A stretch of DNA of 64,000 bases from Lachnospiraceae bacterium (GCA_019421365.1 JAHZFJ010000019.1:1-64000); one strand, 5' to 3'. Positions 16,564-25,024 are shown, counted from the first letter of the stretch. Translations and numbers: made by a program. The notes: generated by a model from the letters alone, not told the origin.

Positions 16564-16989
16564 ATGCATAGGGAATCAAATAAGAGTATAAATACTATTT
16601 CAATAGATATGGTACAGGAAATTATTTACTATATTGAAGACAATATTCTTGAAAGGGTAACACCAAATAATATCGCAGAACATTTTTATCGGAGTATCTC
16701 TGCACTTAATAACTTATTTAAGATTGTTTGCGGCATGACCATAATGGAATATGTAAGGAACAGGCGACTTTCACTTGCTGGAAAAGAGCTTATGGTTTCT
16801 AGCATACATATAATTGACATTGCATTTAAATATGGGTATGAAACACCAGAGGCATTTACCAAAGCGTTTACACGATTTCATGGATTTCCACCAAGTTTTG
16901 TTAGAAGGATATATCCCAAAATCAAAGTATTCAACCCGTTACTGATAAAACTTGAAATACATGGCGGAATAGGAAGAAACATTAAATGA
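16564..16989 (+). CDS. AraC-family DNA-binding protein, apparently shortened
   Basis: 141 aa containing both AraC helix-turn-helix motifs (about residues 18-112): VTPNNIAEHFYRSISALNNLFK and IIDIAFKYGYETPEAFTKAFTRFHGFPPSFVRR. The next stretch, KVFNPLLIKLEIHGG, is the linker that in relatives leads into a GyrI-like effector domain, but here a stop follows within a few codons. The protein could bind DNA but lacks an evident sensor. No convincing ribosome site precedes the ATG at 16564. An inverted repeat (TTAGTAG at 16474, CTACTAA at 16547) lies just upstream and might be an operator. It is either a truncated gene or a minimal regulator. Confidence 0.7.
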   Translation: MHRESNKSINTISIDMVQEIIYYIEDNILERVTPNNIAEHFYRSISALNNLFKIVCGMTIMEYVRNRRLSLAGKELMVSSIHIIDIAFKYGYETPEAFTKAFTRFHGFPPSFVRRIYPKIKVFNPLLIKLEIHGGIGRNIK

Positions 16990-17089
16990 CAATAGGTTGC
17001 CACTACTGACAAAACAAAATTCTTTAAAACAGGAACAAAACCTCTTTTATTGTTATGATAAAACTACCAAATTTAAAGGAGAGATACCT

Positions 17090-17572
17090 ATGGAGAATGC
17101 AAGGTATGAATATCACATTAATGTAAAAGATATGCAACAAAAAGAGGACTGGAGCGTACTACTATTATTGGCAGAAAAACTGAATCAAAACCAGATTAAG
17201 TTTAAAGTGGATGGCAAAACAATGATATTTGTACACGGGCTGGAATTTAAACTTGAGAAAATCTGTCTCACTTTTAAATGGAATGAGGAACAGAGAGTAA
17301 AAGATTTCTTTGATTATGGTGGAAAAGTAAGAAGTAGTTTTAGTGGATTCAAATATTTTGATAGTATGTTTGAAGGCATGAAAGTTCGATGTATGTTCTA
17401 TGGAGATTGTCTAGATGATGATTCTGATGATTTCCTATTCCGAAATGCGGAACCCATAGATGTAGATGGTAAAATCATGTATGCACAGAAATTGGAATTT
17501 TATTATGAAAATGCTGAGCCAAATAATGAATACTATAAAATGGTAGAACAATGGCTTAAAAATCTAAACTAG
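17090..17572 (+). CDS. Hypothetical protein, 160 aa
   Basis: Start chosen at 17090 because AAAGGAGAGATACCT precedes it; an in-frame ATG at 16997 has no ribosome site. It is soluble and acidic with no signal or membrane helix. It has an alternating pattern suggesting an alpha/beta domain (FKVDGKTMIFVHGLEFKLEKICLTFKW; YFDSMFEGMKVRCMFYGD) and an acidic loop DCLDDDSDDF. I do not recognise the family. It is followed after 14 bases by a membrane protein gene, so the two are probably co-transcribed. Confidence 0.75.
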   Translation: MENARYEYHINVKDMQQKEDWSVLLLLAEKLNQNQIKFKVDGKTMIFVHGLEFKLEKICLTFKWNEEQRVKDFFDYGGKVRSSFSGFKYFDSMFEGMKVRCMFYGDCLDDDSDDFLFRNAEPIDVDGKIMYAQKLEFYYENAEPNNEYYKMVEQWLKNLN

Positions 17573-17586
17573 GAGGAGAGAACATA

Positions 17587-18099
17587 ATGGCTGAAAAGAG
17601 TAGTAGAAATAGAATCGCGATACTAATAGGGTTAATTTTGTGGCTCTTATATATTTGTGATTCTGAAATGGCTAGATACGGTATTTACACCATTTTTAGC
17701 TACAATGTTCATGAATTATTATCAGCTGTACCATTACTGTGTTTTTCATTCACAGTAGGTTGGCTGATTGTGTTATTTATCAGAAATGTTGGTGGTAAGA
17801 ATATAAAATCAAATTTGTTTTTGCTTATTCTTTTATTAGTCTTTTCTGTTGCACAATTTAGCTATATTCATAATCAATCACAGACGGTATCTACTACATG
17901 TATCGCAACCATAAAGAGCATAGATACACAAAATTTAGAAATTGAAATTCACACTGGTGAAAGGATAATAACGCTAGACTGCCCAATGTTATTGATAGAT
18001 ATTTTGAAAACAGATGGTACCGAATATTGTATCACTTTTGAATGGATTAAAACGAAACCTAGATACGGAAAATTATCTATGATAGGTTCGATTAAATAG
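17587..18099 (+). CDS. Hypothetical membrane protein, 170 aa
   Basis: AGGAGGAGAGAACATA precedes the ATG. Three hydrophobic helices are visible: about residues 9-26 (IAILIGLILWLLYIC), 40-62 (LLSAVPLLCFSFTVGWLIVLFI) and 75-93 (LFLLILLLVFSVAQF). They are followed by a soluble C-terminal beta-rich domain (residues 95-170, TTCIATIKSIDTQNLEIEIHTGE). Family not recognised. Probably in one transcript with the gene at 17090. Confidence 0.75.
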   Translation: MAEKSSRNRIAILIGLILWLLYICDSEMARYGIYTIFSYNVHELLSAVPLLCFSFTVGWLIVLFIRNVGGKNIKSNLFLLILLLVFSVAQFSYIHNQSQTVSTTCIATIKSIDTQNLEIEIHTGERIITLDCPMLLIDILKTDGTEYCITFEWIKTKPRYGKLSMIGSIK

Positions 18100-18100
18100 G

Positions 18101-18187
18101 AAGAATATTGGACTTGTAATTTGTAGCGAGATTAATTGGAATGTAACTAATGCGGCATTTTATATTGAAGGAATTGATATAAACTGA
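18101..18187 (+). pseudogene. Short coding-like remnant between convergent genes
   Basis: An open stretch NIGLVICSEINWNVTNAAFYIEGIDIN ends at TGA 18185-18187 without any start codon or ribosome site. The composition looks like real protein, so it may be the 3' end of a lost gene. It is followed by AGTG-CCCC...GGG-TCACT and TCACTC-CGCCT-GAGTGA hairpins (18188-18224), which lie between two convergent genes and could end both transcripts, although no T-tract is present. Confidence 0.3.
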
Positions 18188-18236
18188 AGTGCCCCTAACG
18201 TAAAGGGTCACTCCGCCTGAGTGATTTATTAGATTG

Positions 18237-18914
18237 TTAATTTTCTATTTGTTTTAAATTATATAATAAAGCATTAAATCCACCATAAAATTCTACTGAG
18301 CAATTATTTCCCTCTTTGTATTGCATTACTACTTTGTTAATAGCTTCGGATTTGTCTTTCTCTATATTAAAAGGAAGATCAACGGTTGAATGTTTTTCTA
18401 ATAATGTCCAATAATCATTTAACAAATTATAAGATGATTGATCAAGATTTTCTATTGTATCAGTACTTTTCCATGTTACGAAATTATTCTTTTTTAAATC
18501 AACCCAATAAGTTCCATCAGTTCCTACTAAGTCAGTAATTTTCTTTTTCATTTTATCAATATCAATTCCGGTAAATATGACCTGGATTGAATTTAGAGCT
18601 TCGGAATGATAAGGATAATAGGAGACGGTAATTGGAGACTCAAACTTTAATCTGATTTGAACTATTTCGTCTGTGTAATCAAGAATGCTTACCACAGGAG
18701 ATAGGCTATACATTATATTACTATCGCTACCTATAGATTCGAAGGTATAATCAGTAAGTTTTTGTTTACACTCATCTACACTCATTCCCCAAGATAGTGA
18801 ATTAATTGGAGAAGAGATACCATAGAAAGTTGAGCTATCCTTTGTTTTACTTGCACACGATGTAAGAAGAATAATTGAAAAGAATAATACTGTGGTAAAC
18901 TTTAGTTTCTTCAT
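18237..18914 (-). CDS. Putative lipoprotein, 225 aa
   Basis: Reads from 18914 leftwards. The N-terminus MKKLKFTTVLFFSIILLTSC is a lipoprotein signal (Cys20). The exported domain shows the pattern NSLSWGMSVDECKQKLTDY, seen in many small secreted proteins with an SmpA-like start, followed by repeated beta strands (IVQIRLKFESP; NSIQVIFTGID; CSVEFYGGF). No catalytic motif is seen. AAAGGAGG lies upstream on the minus strand (18930-18940). Single gene; function unknown. Confidence 0.8.
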   Translation of the reverse strand: MKKLKFTTVLFFSIILLTSCASKTKDSSTFYGISSPINSLSWGMSVDECKQKLTDYTFESIGSDSNIMYSLSPVVSILDYTDEIVQIRLKFESPITVSYYPYHSEALNSIQVIFTGIDIDKMKKKITDLVGTDGTYWVDLKKNNFVTWKSTDTIENLDQSSYNLLNDYWTLLEKHSTVDLPFNIEKDKSEAINKVVMQYKEGNNCSVEFYGGFNALLYNLKQIEN

Positions 18915-19191
18915 CTTAAACTTATATTCCTCCTTTTTGGTAGTACTTTTATATTCTAGTATAGAAGTATGGTTTGATAATGCAAGTGACTAAGCACGAT
19001 TGGAGTGTATAAAGACATGATTGGTAGATAAGAGGCTCATTGGGGATAGATTTGATAATTCGTATAATTATCTTTTTTCTGGATTATGTTGGAAATATAT
19101 TATATAATTAACTACATAGATTAGAGAAAATCAGATACACATAAGATAAATTGAATCGAAAACTACTAGTATTTTACGAAAGGAGGTTAGT

Positions 19192-20034
19192 GTGAAAGAT
19201 GAATCTTTCACACGCAAATTTGTGCCTGCGGCCCAAACTTTGCAGGCTATGGAAAGGCATGGTTATTTTATGGATTTTAGAAAAGTCTTTGACAGTATTC
19301 CAGAAGAATTCGATGAATGGAGACCGCGATATTGCGATGAGCTTTTTGCAGAGCTTATAGAATATGCAAATCTTGGCCCTGGGAAAACAGTGCTTGAAGT
19401 CGGTCCAGGTACTGGACAAGCTACAGAACCTATCTTAAAGACAGGTTGTTCTTATTTAGCAATTGATATAGGTGAGAATTTTACAGAGTTTATGAAAAAA
19501 AAGTTTGGCTCTTATGAAAATTTTCAAATCGTTAATGCTGACTTTGAAACTTATGATTTTGAAAATACCAAATTTGATTTGGTGTATTCAGCCGCAGCTT
19601 TTCAATGGATACCAGAGGAAATCGGATACCCGAAGGCGTATGGTTTATTAAAAAGTAATGGAACGTTTGCGATGTTTATGACGAAAGTTGATATACAGCC
19701 CGGTGGAGGATATACGGACGAACCACTGTATAACAAATTACAAGAAGTGTATTCTGAGTTCTTTCATCCGGAAACTGAGTACAAATGCAAATTGGATTAT
19801 GATGAACGTGACAAATACGGATTTGTTAACCTTGAGCGTCGTGAGTACCGAAAAACAAGAGAGTACAGTGCAGACGACTATGTTTCTTTAATCGGAACAC
19901 ACGCTGACCATATAACACTTCAAGAACCATATAAAACAAAGTTTTATGATGGGATTAGAGATGCAATTCACAGTTTCGGTAATAAGATAACACTCTATGA
20001 TAAAATAACGATGTACTTGGCGAGAAAACCGTAA
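19192..20034 (+). CDS. Class I SAM-dependent methyltransferase
   Basis: 280 aa. Motif I VLEVGPGTGQATEP (about residues 65-78) binds SAM. The acidic strand end YLAIDIGENF and the motif IV region FDLVYSAAAFQWIPEE follow, a layout shared with trans-aconitate methyltransferase-like and small-molecule methyltransferases. The GTG start at 19192 has a perfect AAAGGAGGT six bases upstream. The 277-base gap before it contains the palindrome GATAATT-CGTAT-AATTATC followed by TTTTTT (19054-19078), possibly a weak terminator, and a TATATAAT-like box near 19110. Substrate unknown. Confidence 0.88.
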   Translation: MKDESFTRKFVPAAQTLQAMERHGYFMDFRKVFDSIPEEFDEWRPRYCDELFAELIEYANLGPGKTVLEVGPGTGQATEPILKTGCSYLAIDIGENFTEFMKKKFGSYENFQIVNADFETYDFENTKFDLVYSAAAFQWIPEEIGYPKAYGLLKSNGTFAMFMTKVDIQPGGGYTDEPLYNKLQEVYSEFFHPETEYKCKLDYDERDKYGFVNLERREYRKTREYSADDYVSLIGTHADHITLQEPYKTKFYDGIRDAIHSFGNKITLYDKITMYLARKP

Positions 20035-20060
20035 ACAATAACGATTGAGGAGAATCTTCT

Positions 20061-20387
20061 ATGATTAGTGAACAAATAGAAATTAAAGAAACACAAAAAG
20101 ATGATTTACCAAATTTACTCGGTTTATGGAATGATGGGGAGGTTATGAAGTTTGTTGGATTTCCAAATGGATTGGGTGAGACAGTTGAAGGATTGGAAAA
20201 GTGGTATATTTGGATTAAAGAAAGTAGACCAATAAGTAATCACTATTCCGTATATTCAAAGGAATTGGGATATTGCGGAGAAACATTTTATCGGATTGAT
20301 AAAGAGCAAAGAAGAGGAGCAAGACATAGAATTTGTTCCTGTTTATATGGAATTATTAAGAAAATAGATAGTAAAAATAATACTTAA
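20061..20387 (+). pseudogene. Truncated GNAT acetyltransferase
   Basis: The first about 85 residues are a normal acetyltransferase N-terminal half (IEIKETQKDDLPNLLGLWNDGEVMKFVGFPNG and YCGETFYRIDKEQ). The acetyl-CoA-binding half that should follow is absent: after RIDKEQRRGA the frame runs 20 unrelated residues to a stop. In another frame the same bases read EEEQDIEFVPVYMELLRK before a stop, suggesting that the tail of another gene has been joined. With no CoA site it cannot work as a GNAT. AGGAGAATCTTCT precedes the ATG. Confidence 0.7.
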
Positions 20388-20402
20388 TGTGGAGGTTATA
20401 AT

Positions 20403-20873
20403 ATGGAATTTAGAATAATATCGCTACCAGCTTTCAAGGCGGCTTCATCAGGCGTGGATAAAAATTTTGATTTTTCTCCTACAGGTGTTTTAGGTAAATT
20501 TGATACATATTTTTCATCTATTGAACCATCTGATAGAGATAATTTTTTGCCGCGTGATTTTTTATATTATGATGAAGAAGAACAAGGAATGGTATGGATT
20601 TGGGCATTGAGTGAAGATATGGATGCTGGTGGAAATGAAGTGATTGATTTTGACGGTGGTTACTACTTAACTTATGCATACAAAGATGGTGATGAAGAGT
20701 CTAATGGACAATTATATAGTGATGCATTAAAGTATATTGAAGAATCGGATATTTTTGAAATTGATGTTCGACCAAACCATTATGCAATGGGGCATATTAT
20801 TACTCCTGCTGAGATTATTAAAGCGCAGGGCTGGGCGCAAATGGAAACCTTTATACCAATTAAGATGATTTAG
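20403..20873 (+). CDS. Stand-alone GyrI-like / AraC effector-binding domain protein
   Basis: 156 aa, ribosome site TGGAGGTTATAAT. It starts MEFRIISLPAFKAASSGVD and contains GMVWIWALSEDMDAGGNEVIDFDGGYYLTYAYKDGD, the pattern of GyrI-like small-molecule-binding domains found at the C-terminus of AraC and MerR regulators. No DNA-binding part is present, so it may bind a drug or metabolite on its own. It lies 3.4 kb from the sensor-less AraC gene at 16564. Confidence 0.72.
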   Translation: MEFRIISLPAFKAASSGVDKNFDFSPTGVLGKFDTYFSSIEPSDRDNFLPRDFLYYDEEEQGMVWIWALSEDMDAGGNEVIDFDGGYYLTYAYKDGDEESNGQLYSDALKYIEESDIFEIDVRPNHYAMGHIITPAEIIKAQGWAQMETFIPIKMI

Positions 20874-20966
20874 TAGAGATCGTTTTAGTGGGCAAAAGGC
20901 CATTGATATAGCTAATCATATTGAATATATTTGAAATGATGATTGTAGTAAAAGGGAGGTATTTAC

Positions 20967-21350
20967 ATGAAAAATTGTAAGAAGATTTGTTGTATTTTTG
21001 TCGTATTTTTATCATTAACTATCGTGAGTGTGATCCCGTCTATATCTGCAAAAAGTATACCCAAATCAGTAGAAGAGGATAATAGCGTTCTTTGGGAATA
21101 TAGCAAAGATAAAATAGTTACTGAAATAAGAATATACGATAATTTTACGGAAGTTAAGGATGCTGGAGAAAAAATTAAAAACAAAGATAATATTACATTA
21201 TTCTTAATATCAGCTACTAGGATAGGGGATACAGAAAATTTTATTGCAATGTATGCTAGTGAGTTAAATAACAATATTAAATATTCTTTAGAAGCTGTGT
21301 CTTTGGAAAATCAATTTGTAACACCTGGGTATAAAACTTTGATACAGTAA
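20967..21350 (+). CDS. Small exported hypothetical protein, 127 aa
   Basis: AAAGGGAGGTATTTAC precedes the ATG. Residues 1-28 form a signal peptide (MKNCKKICCIFVVFLSLTIV...SISA, likely cleaved after Ala). The mature part of about 100 residues is mixed polar with no cysteines or recognisable motif. Family unknown. Stands alone between two GyrI-like genes. Confidence 0.75.
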   Translation: MKNCKKICCIFVVFLSLTIVSVIPSISAKSIPKSVEEDNSVLWEYSKDKIVTEIRIYDNFTEVKDAGEKIKNKDNITLFLISATRIGDTENFIAMYASELNNNIKYSLEAVSLENQFVTPGYKTLIQ

Positions 21351-21405
21351 GCCGAGGGAATTATATCTGATTTTTTGATGAAATAGACGAGGAAGGAGAA
21401 TTACC

Positions 21406-21888
21406 ATGATAATAAATAAGTGCACGAAGGAGTCCTTCGTAGTTATTGGAAAAGAAGGATCAATAAATGATGGAGAAGGTTTTATTCAAAAACTGTGGGA
21501 AGATGCCAATAGCCATTTTAATGAAGTTGAACAATTAACAAAAAAAGATGACAATGGCAATATAGCAGGAATATGGGGAGCAATGTCGGATCTATCTCGT
21601 TCATTTCTTCCGTGGGAAAAAGGGTTTACAAATGGCTTATACCTCGCCGGAGTTGAATGTACAGACGAAGCGGAAGCCCCTGTCGGTTGGACGAAATGGG
21701 TCATACCTGGGTATGAATACATTTATGTAGAAAATGAAGGCAATGATACAATACGAAAGGTAATTCAGTACTTACAGGAAAACAATCTTGCTCTTGTAGG
21801 TGCGGTTCATGATTTCAATTGCCCAGAAACGGGAAAAGGTTATATGTTTTTCCCAATTCGTAAATTATCTCATGCGAATGGAGAATAG
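21406..21888 (+). CDS. GyrI-like / AraC effector-binding domain protein
   Basis: 160 aa. It opens CTKESFVVIGKEGSINDGEGFIQKLWEDANSHFNEVEQL and later IAGIWGAMSDLSR and GWTKWVIPGYEYIYVENE, the layout of GyrI-like (SHS2-fold) effector-binding proteins. The Trp/Tyr/Glu residues at the pocket are kept (about residues 101-111 and 119). No DNA-binding domain. GGAAGGAGAATTACC precedes the ATG. It is the second free-standing domain of this type within 1.5 kb; it may bind lipophilic cations or drugs as family relatives do. Confidence 0.75.
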   Translation: MIINKCTKESFVVIGKEGSINDGEGFIQKLWEDANSHFNEVEQLTKKDDNGNIAGIWGAMSDLSRSFLPWEKGFTNGLYLAGVECTDEAEAPVGWTKWVIPGYEYIYVENEGNDTIRKVIQYLQENNLALVGAVHDFNCPETGKGYMFFPIRKLSHANGE

Positions 21889-22010
21889 ATGAATGGCTGA
21901 ATATTAGCAAGTATAATTATCGTGTTTTCTGATTAAGAGGAGAAGACCTAGATTAATTCAAGGTTTTCTCTATTTATATTTTGTGACTTATGATATAGGG
22001 GAGGGGACTG

Positions 22011-22550
22011 GTGGAGGTTTGGGATGGTTATAGGGAAGATGGTACTTTGGCTGGGTGCGATGTTATACGTGGAGACGTAATACCTGAAGGTATTTTTCAT
22101 ATTGTTAGTGAAGTAATAGTTCGTCATAAAGATGGAGACTACCTGCTAATGCAAAGGGATTATATAAAGAAGAAGTATCCGGGATTATATGAAGCGAGTA
22201 CAAGTGGATGTGTTTTGAAAGGTGAAACACCACCGGAAGCGGCAATGAGAGAACTGCGAGAAGAGACAGGGATTATTGCGGAAGAATTAAAGTTAATTAA
22301 TATATGTTCCGACTTAGCCACACAAGGATTATATTACATATATTTTTATGAGACAGAGTGTGATAAGAACTCAATCATTCTTCAAAGAGGAGAGACTATT
22401 TCATATATATGGCTGAGTAAAAGAGAGTTTATTAAATTTGTTCAATCAGATAAGTATATACAAGATGATAGAGATAGGAAAAGTAAGTATTTTGATAGTC
22501 TGAGAAAGAATACAGTAATTAATATGATTGGAGGTATACAGAATGAATGA
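22011..22550 (+). CDS. NUDIX hydrolase
   Basis: 179 aa. The NUDIX box lies at about residues 66-88: GCVLKGE, seven residues, then RELREETGI, matching G-x5-E-x7-REUxEExGU with all metal-binding glutamates intact. The N-terminal EVWDGYREDGTLAGCDVIRG is typical of the IDI-like / YfcD-type NUDIX proteins that act on nucleoside diphosphate-linked substrates. GTG start with AGGGGAGGGGA upstream. The last codons overlap the start of a small membrane protein gene at 22543, so the two are translationally coupled. Confidence 0.88.
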   Translation: MEVWDGYREDGTLAGCDVIRGDVIPEGIFHIVSEVIVRHKDGDYLLMQRDYIKKKYPGLYEASTSGCVLKGETPPEAAMRELREETGIIAEELKLINICSDLATQGLYYIYFYETECDKNSIILQRGETISYIWLSKREFIKFVQSDKYIQDDRDRKSKYFDSLRKNTVINMIGGIQNE

Positions 22551-22698
22551 AGCTATGGAAGTTCACAGTTTGCGAAATCAGTTACAGTATGAATTTTTAC
22601 CACAACTTAGATATATGAATTATCTTTTGCTAGGTATCTTAATTGTACTTAGTATCTACGTTCTTTTTAAGATATATATTGGCTTAAAAAGAAAATAG
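22543..22698 (+). CDS. Small single-span membrane protein, 51 aa
   Basis: The ATG at 22543 overlaps the NUDIX stop and has TTGGAGG ten bases upstream. The product has an amphipathic N-terminal part (MNEAMEVHSLRNQLQYEFLP), one membrane helix (about residues 27-46, LLLGILIVLSIYVLFKIYI) and a basic end GLKRK that suggests the C-terminus is cytoplasmic. The coupling and the clean ribosome site argue that it is real. Function unknown. Confidence 0.7.
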   Translation: MNEAMEVHSLRNQLQYEFLPQLRYMNYLLLGILIVLSIYVLFKIYIGLKRK

Positions 22699-22722
22699 TA
22701 AGATTTATAGGAGGGTTAGTGA

Positions 22723-23139
22723 ATGAGCAAAGTGGAGATAAAGAAATGTTTTGAATATGAGGAATCTGAAATACTGGAAATATATAAATCGGTAGGTTGG
22801 AAAAATTATTATGAGAACCCTAATATGTTGAAACAAGCATATAATAGTTCGCTGTGTATTCTGGGAGCTTACCTAGATAGTAAACTAGTAGGTATTATAC
22901 GGGGTGTTGGAGATGGAAGCTCAATTATATATATTCAAGACCTTATTGTATCTCCTTTGCATCAGCGGACTGGAATTGGGAGTTTATTATTAAATACTAT
23001 AATGGAAAAGTATAGTGCGGTTTACCAAAAAGTGCTCTTAACAGATAATAAACCTAAAACAGTAAAATTTTATGAAAGCATGGGGTTTAATTCTGTAGAT
23101 AAATATGGATGCATAGGACTTATCAATTACACAATATGA
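22723..23139 (+). CDS. GNAT acetyltransferase
   Basis: 138 aa. IYKSVGWKNYYENPNMLKQAYNSS and GIIRGVGDGSSIIYIQDLIVSPLHQRTGIGSLLLNTIM include the acetyl-CoA loop Q-R-T-G-I-G, and FYESMGFNSVDKYG is the C-terminal wedge. It shares the layout of the YitI/small GNAT group and of the gene at 16006. AGGAGGGTTAGTGA precedes the ATG. Substrate unknown. Confidence 0.87.
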   Translation: MSKVEIKKCFEYEESEILEIYKSVGWKNYYENPNMLKQAYNSSLCILGAYLDSKLVGIIRGVGDGSSIIYIQDLIVSPLHQRTGIGSLLLNTIMEKYSAVYQKVLLTDNKPKTVKFYESMGFNSVDKYGCIGLINYTI

Positions 23140-23196
23140 GCATTAAGTAAAAATATATAAACATCGAACAACAATTATTCGAGAAAGGAATAATAT

Positions 23197-23967
23197 ATGA
23201 TAATAGAAGAATTTGATAGTAATAAGAAAGCAGTAGTGGATGTGTATGATTTAGTTAAACCAATAGAAAATTTTCCTAAAATTGCAGTGTCTTGTTTTGC
23301 TCATGTTACACTTGACAGATTGGTTAATGAACTAAATGGAAAAGTAATTGCAAAGATTAATGTGGCTAATATGGAAATACCAATCTTTAAAGCAAGGTAT
23401 AAAGGTGCGGAGGTAGCGCTTTTTATGTCATATGTTGGTGCGGCTGGCTGTGTGGCAATAATAGAAGAAATTTTTGCAATGGGTGCAAAGAAACTGATAC
23501 TATTTGGGACATGTGGAGTGTTAGATGCATCAATAGAGGATTGTTCAATAATTATCCCCAATAAAGCAGTTAGAGACGAAGGAACAAGCTTCCATTATGC
23601 TAAAGCAAGCGATGAAATAGAAGTAAATAAGAAATACATAAATGAATTTGTTGATATATTAAAAGAATTTGACTGCCGTTATACAATCGGGAAAGTTTGG
23701 ACCACAGATGGAATCTATAGAGAAACACGGGGAAAGGTTAATTCCAGAAAGCAATCAGGCTGTATATGTGTGGATATGGAATGTTCTGCCGTTGCAGCTC
23801 TAGCAGAATTTAGGGAGAAGGAAGTATTTCAATTCTTCTATGCTGCAGATAATCTCGATAATGAAACGTGGGATGCTAGGAGTATTAGTAACGAATCAAA
23901 TATATTAGAAAAAGATAGAATAGCTATGTTAGCAATGGAATTAGCCAGAAAATTAGTGGAAAAATAA
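23197..23967 (+). CDS. Nucleoside phosphorylase (uridine phosphorylase/PNP-I family)
   Basis: 256 aa. KLILFGTCGVLDASIEDCSIIIPNKAVRDEGTSFHY and CVDMECSAVAALAEFREKEVFQFFYAADNLD carry the PNP/UDP family signatures: the GTCG phosphate loop, a DEGTS base-side segment and the V-D-M-E-x-S-A ribose-binding motif. Cytosolic; would cleave a nucleoside with phosphate for salvage. The exact base (uracil or a purine) cannot be fixed by eye. Ribosome site GAAAGGAATAATAT. Single-gene unit. Confidence 0.87.
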   Translation: MIIEEFDSNKKAVVDVYDLVKPIENFPKIAVSCFAHVTLDRLVNELNGKVIAKINVANMEIPIFKARYKGAEVALFMSYVGAAGCVAIIEEIFAMGAKKLILFGTCGVLDASIEDCSIIIPNKAVRDEGTSFHYAKASDEIEVNKKYINEFVDILKEFDCRYTIGKVWTTDGIYRETRGKVNSRKQSGCICVDMECSAVAALAEFREKEVFQFFYAADNLDNETWDARSISNESNILEKDRIAMLAMELARKLVEK

Positions 23968-24007
23968 TAGGTAGGGGATATGTTAATGTAAACAAGACTA
24001 AATCATA

Positions 24008-24173
24008 GGTGGAGATATAACCATAAGATTAACTGATGAAAACTGGAATATCATAAAAGAATTTCAAACCGATGTCAATGGGAAGAAAAGATTTATTTAG
24101 AGGAGGTAAATATAACTTTAGAGTCGAAAGCGAATATTTTAAAGGTACTTATCATGTAAAAGTATATGATTAA
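24008..24173 (+). pseudogene. Decayed fragment of an unknown gene
   Basis: GDITIRLTDENWNIIKEFQT is followed after a frameshift near 24095 by RGGKYNFRVESEYFKGTYHV and KVYD before TAA 24171-24173. The composition and strand pattern look like a small beta-sandwich tail, but there is no start codon or ribosome site and two frames are needed. Probably the 3' end of a lost gene. Confidence 0.45.
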
Positions 24174-24242
24174 CAAGTTAGCTATATTGAATAGGTGTGA
24201 AGATTTTTATCGTAAAAGAAGTTAAGATGGGGAGGTGGATTT

Positions 24243-24638
24243 GTGGAAACATTAAGAGAGCTTTCCAAGAAACATAGAAATACTGCATGGATTATTTTAT
24301 TAAGTTATATAGCGTTTTTTGGCTGTTTCGTTTTTCCGTTTTGTAATGAGCTATTTCCGTTTGATTTAGACAAAGGGATAATGGTTGCGTCTAGCTACGG
24401 TATTATTGGTTGGGGTTTTGCTGTTCTTCTTGAAAAACATAGAAATACTGTAGTTTTATCACTATCCTTTATTTTTACAATAATAGGTCTTGGACTACGA
24501 TATTTAATTGAGTATGGAGAAGCTTCAAATGTTAGGAACTTCATACCTATTAACATCGCCTTGTACGTTATAATAATTCCAGTTTATTGTATGATAGTTT
24601 ATTGGGTTATCTATAGATTTAAGACGATTGAAAGATGA
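24243..24638 (+). CDS. Hypothetical membrane protein, 131 aa
   Basis: GTG start preceded by GGGGAGGTGG. Four hydrophobic helices are visible: about residues 14-34 (TAWIILLSYIAFFGCFVFPF), 47-62 (MVASSYGIIGWGFAVLL), 68-86 (TVVLSLSFIFTIIGLGL) and 101-122 (NIALYVIIIPVYCMIVYWVIY). The sequence EKHRNT/KKHRNT occurs twice, before helices 1 and 3, which suggests internal duplication. Function unknown. Confidence 0.75.
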   Translation: METLRELSKKHRNTAWIILLSYIAFFGCFVFPFCNELFPFDLDKGIMVASSYGIIGWGFAVLLEKHRNTVVLSLSFIFTIIGLGLRYLIEYGEASNVRNFIPINIALYVIIIPVYCMIVYWVIYRFKTIER

Positions 24639-24715
24639 TAGAAAACGGGAAAAATGACAATGATTATAGGATCTGACAATTAGGGTTTGGAGAATACATT
24701 TTTTTCTGATTTTTA

Positions 24716-24744
24716 TTGACTTCCAATATTTTGAATTATATAAT
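24716..24744 (+). promoter_or_regulatory. Consensus promoter of the Arg-leader/argS-like operon
   Basis: TTGACT (24716-24721), 17-base spacer, TATAAT (24739-24744). The leader transcript would start near 24751 and run about 300 bases before the argS-like gene. Confidence 0.8.
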
Positions 24745-24843
24745 TAGAAAATAATATTTTGGTTACAATAATAATATATAAAACAAATTAATCATTAATA
24801 GTTTAGGTAACTCAACAACAAGCAATCTGAAAGGACAGATATT

Positions 24844-24900
24844 ATGATAGCAATTATAAACAACAGCTTAAGACGTAGATGCAGACGTAAGCTCTTGTGA
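24844..24900 (+). CDS. Arginine-rich leader peptide, 18 aa
   Basis: AAAGGACAGATATT precedes ATG 24844. The peptide MIAIINNSLRRRCRRKLL has five Arg codons out of six around a cysteine (AGA CGT AGA TGC AGA CGT, 24871-24888), then Lys-Leu-Leu and TGA. The Arg codons overlap the first arms of the RNA hairpins described in the next entry, and an intrinsic terminator follows 80 bases later, just before an arginyl-tRNA synthetase-like gene. This is the classic layout of leader-peptide attenuation, where ribosome stalling on codons for the regulated amino acid changes RNA folding. An alternative is a drug-sensing arrest peptide, since R-x-R motifs stall ribosomes in the presence of macrolides. Confidence 0.75.
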   Translation: MIAIINNSLRRRCRRKLL

Positions 24901-25024
24901 TTATGTGATTGAAATATCCCACATAGTTTCAAGAGATGTACGTCTTGTTGCTATGCGGGGCTGAATAATATCTATAAAGCAGAACCGTATTAGATTTCTA
25001 CAAATCTATATGGTTCTTTTTTTT
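24870..25024 (+). promoter_or_regulatory. Transcription attenuator (alternative hairpins) before the argS-like gene
   Basis: Two copies of AGACGTA inside the Arg codons (24870-24877 as AAGACGTA; 24883-24889) can each pair with TACGTCTT (24939-24946). The second copy extends through CTCTTG/CAAGAG and an inner ATGTG/CACAT stem into a long hairpin (24883-24946). CGG-GG-CTG (24956-24963) can pair with CAG-AA-CCG (24980-24987), which overlaps the 5' arm of the terminator and so is a candidate antiterminator. A ribosome held on the Arg codons would hide the AGACGTA arms and change which later hairpin forms. No T-box motif is present. The pairing scheme is inferred. Confidence 0.65.
24981..25024 (+). 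terminator. Attenuator terminator upstream of the argS-like gene
   Basis: AGAACC-GTATT-AGATTT (24981-24997) pairs with AAATCT-ATAT-GGTTCT (25002-25017) around CTAC, followed by eight or nine T. It ends 24 bases before the ATG of the argS-like gene, so it must be bypassed for expression. Confidence 0.88.
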
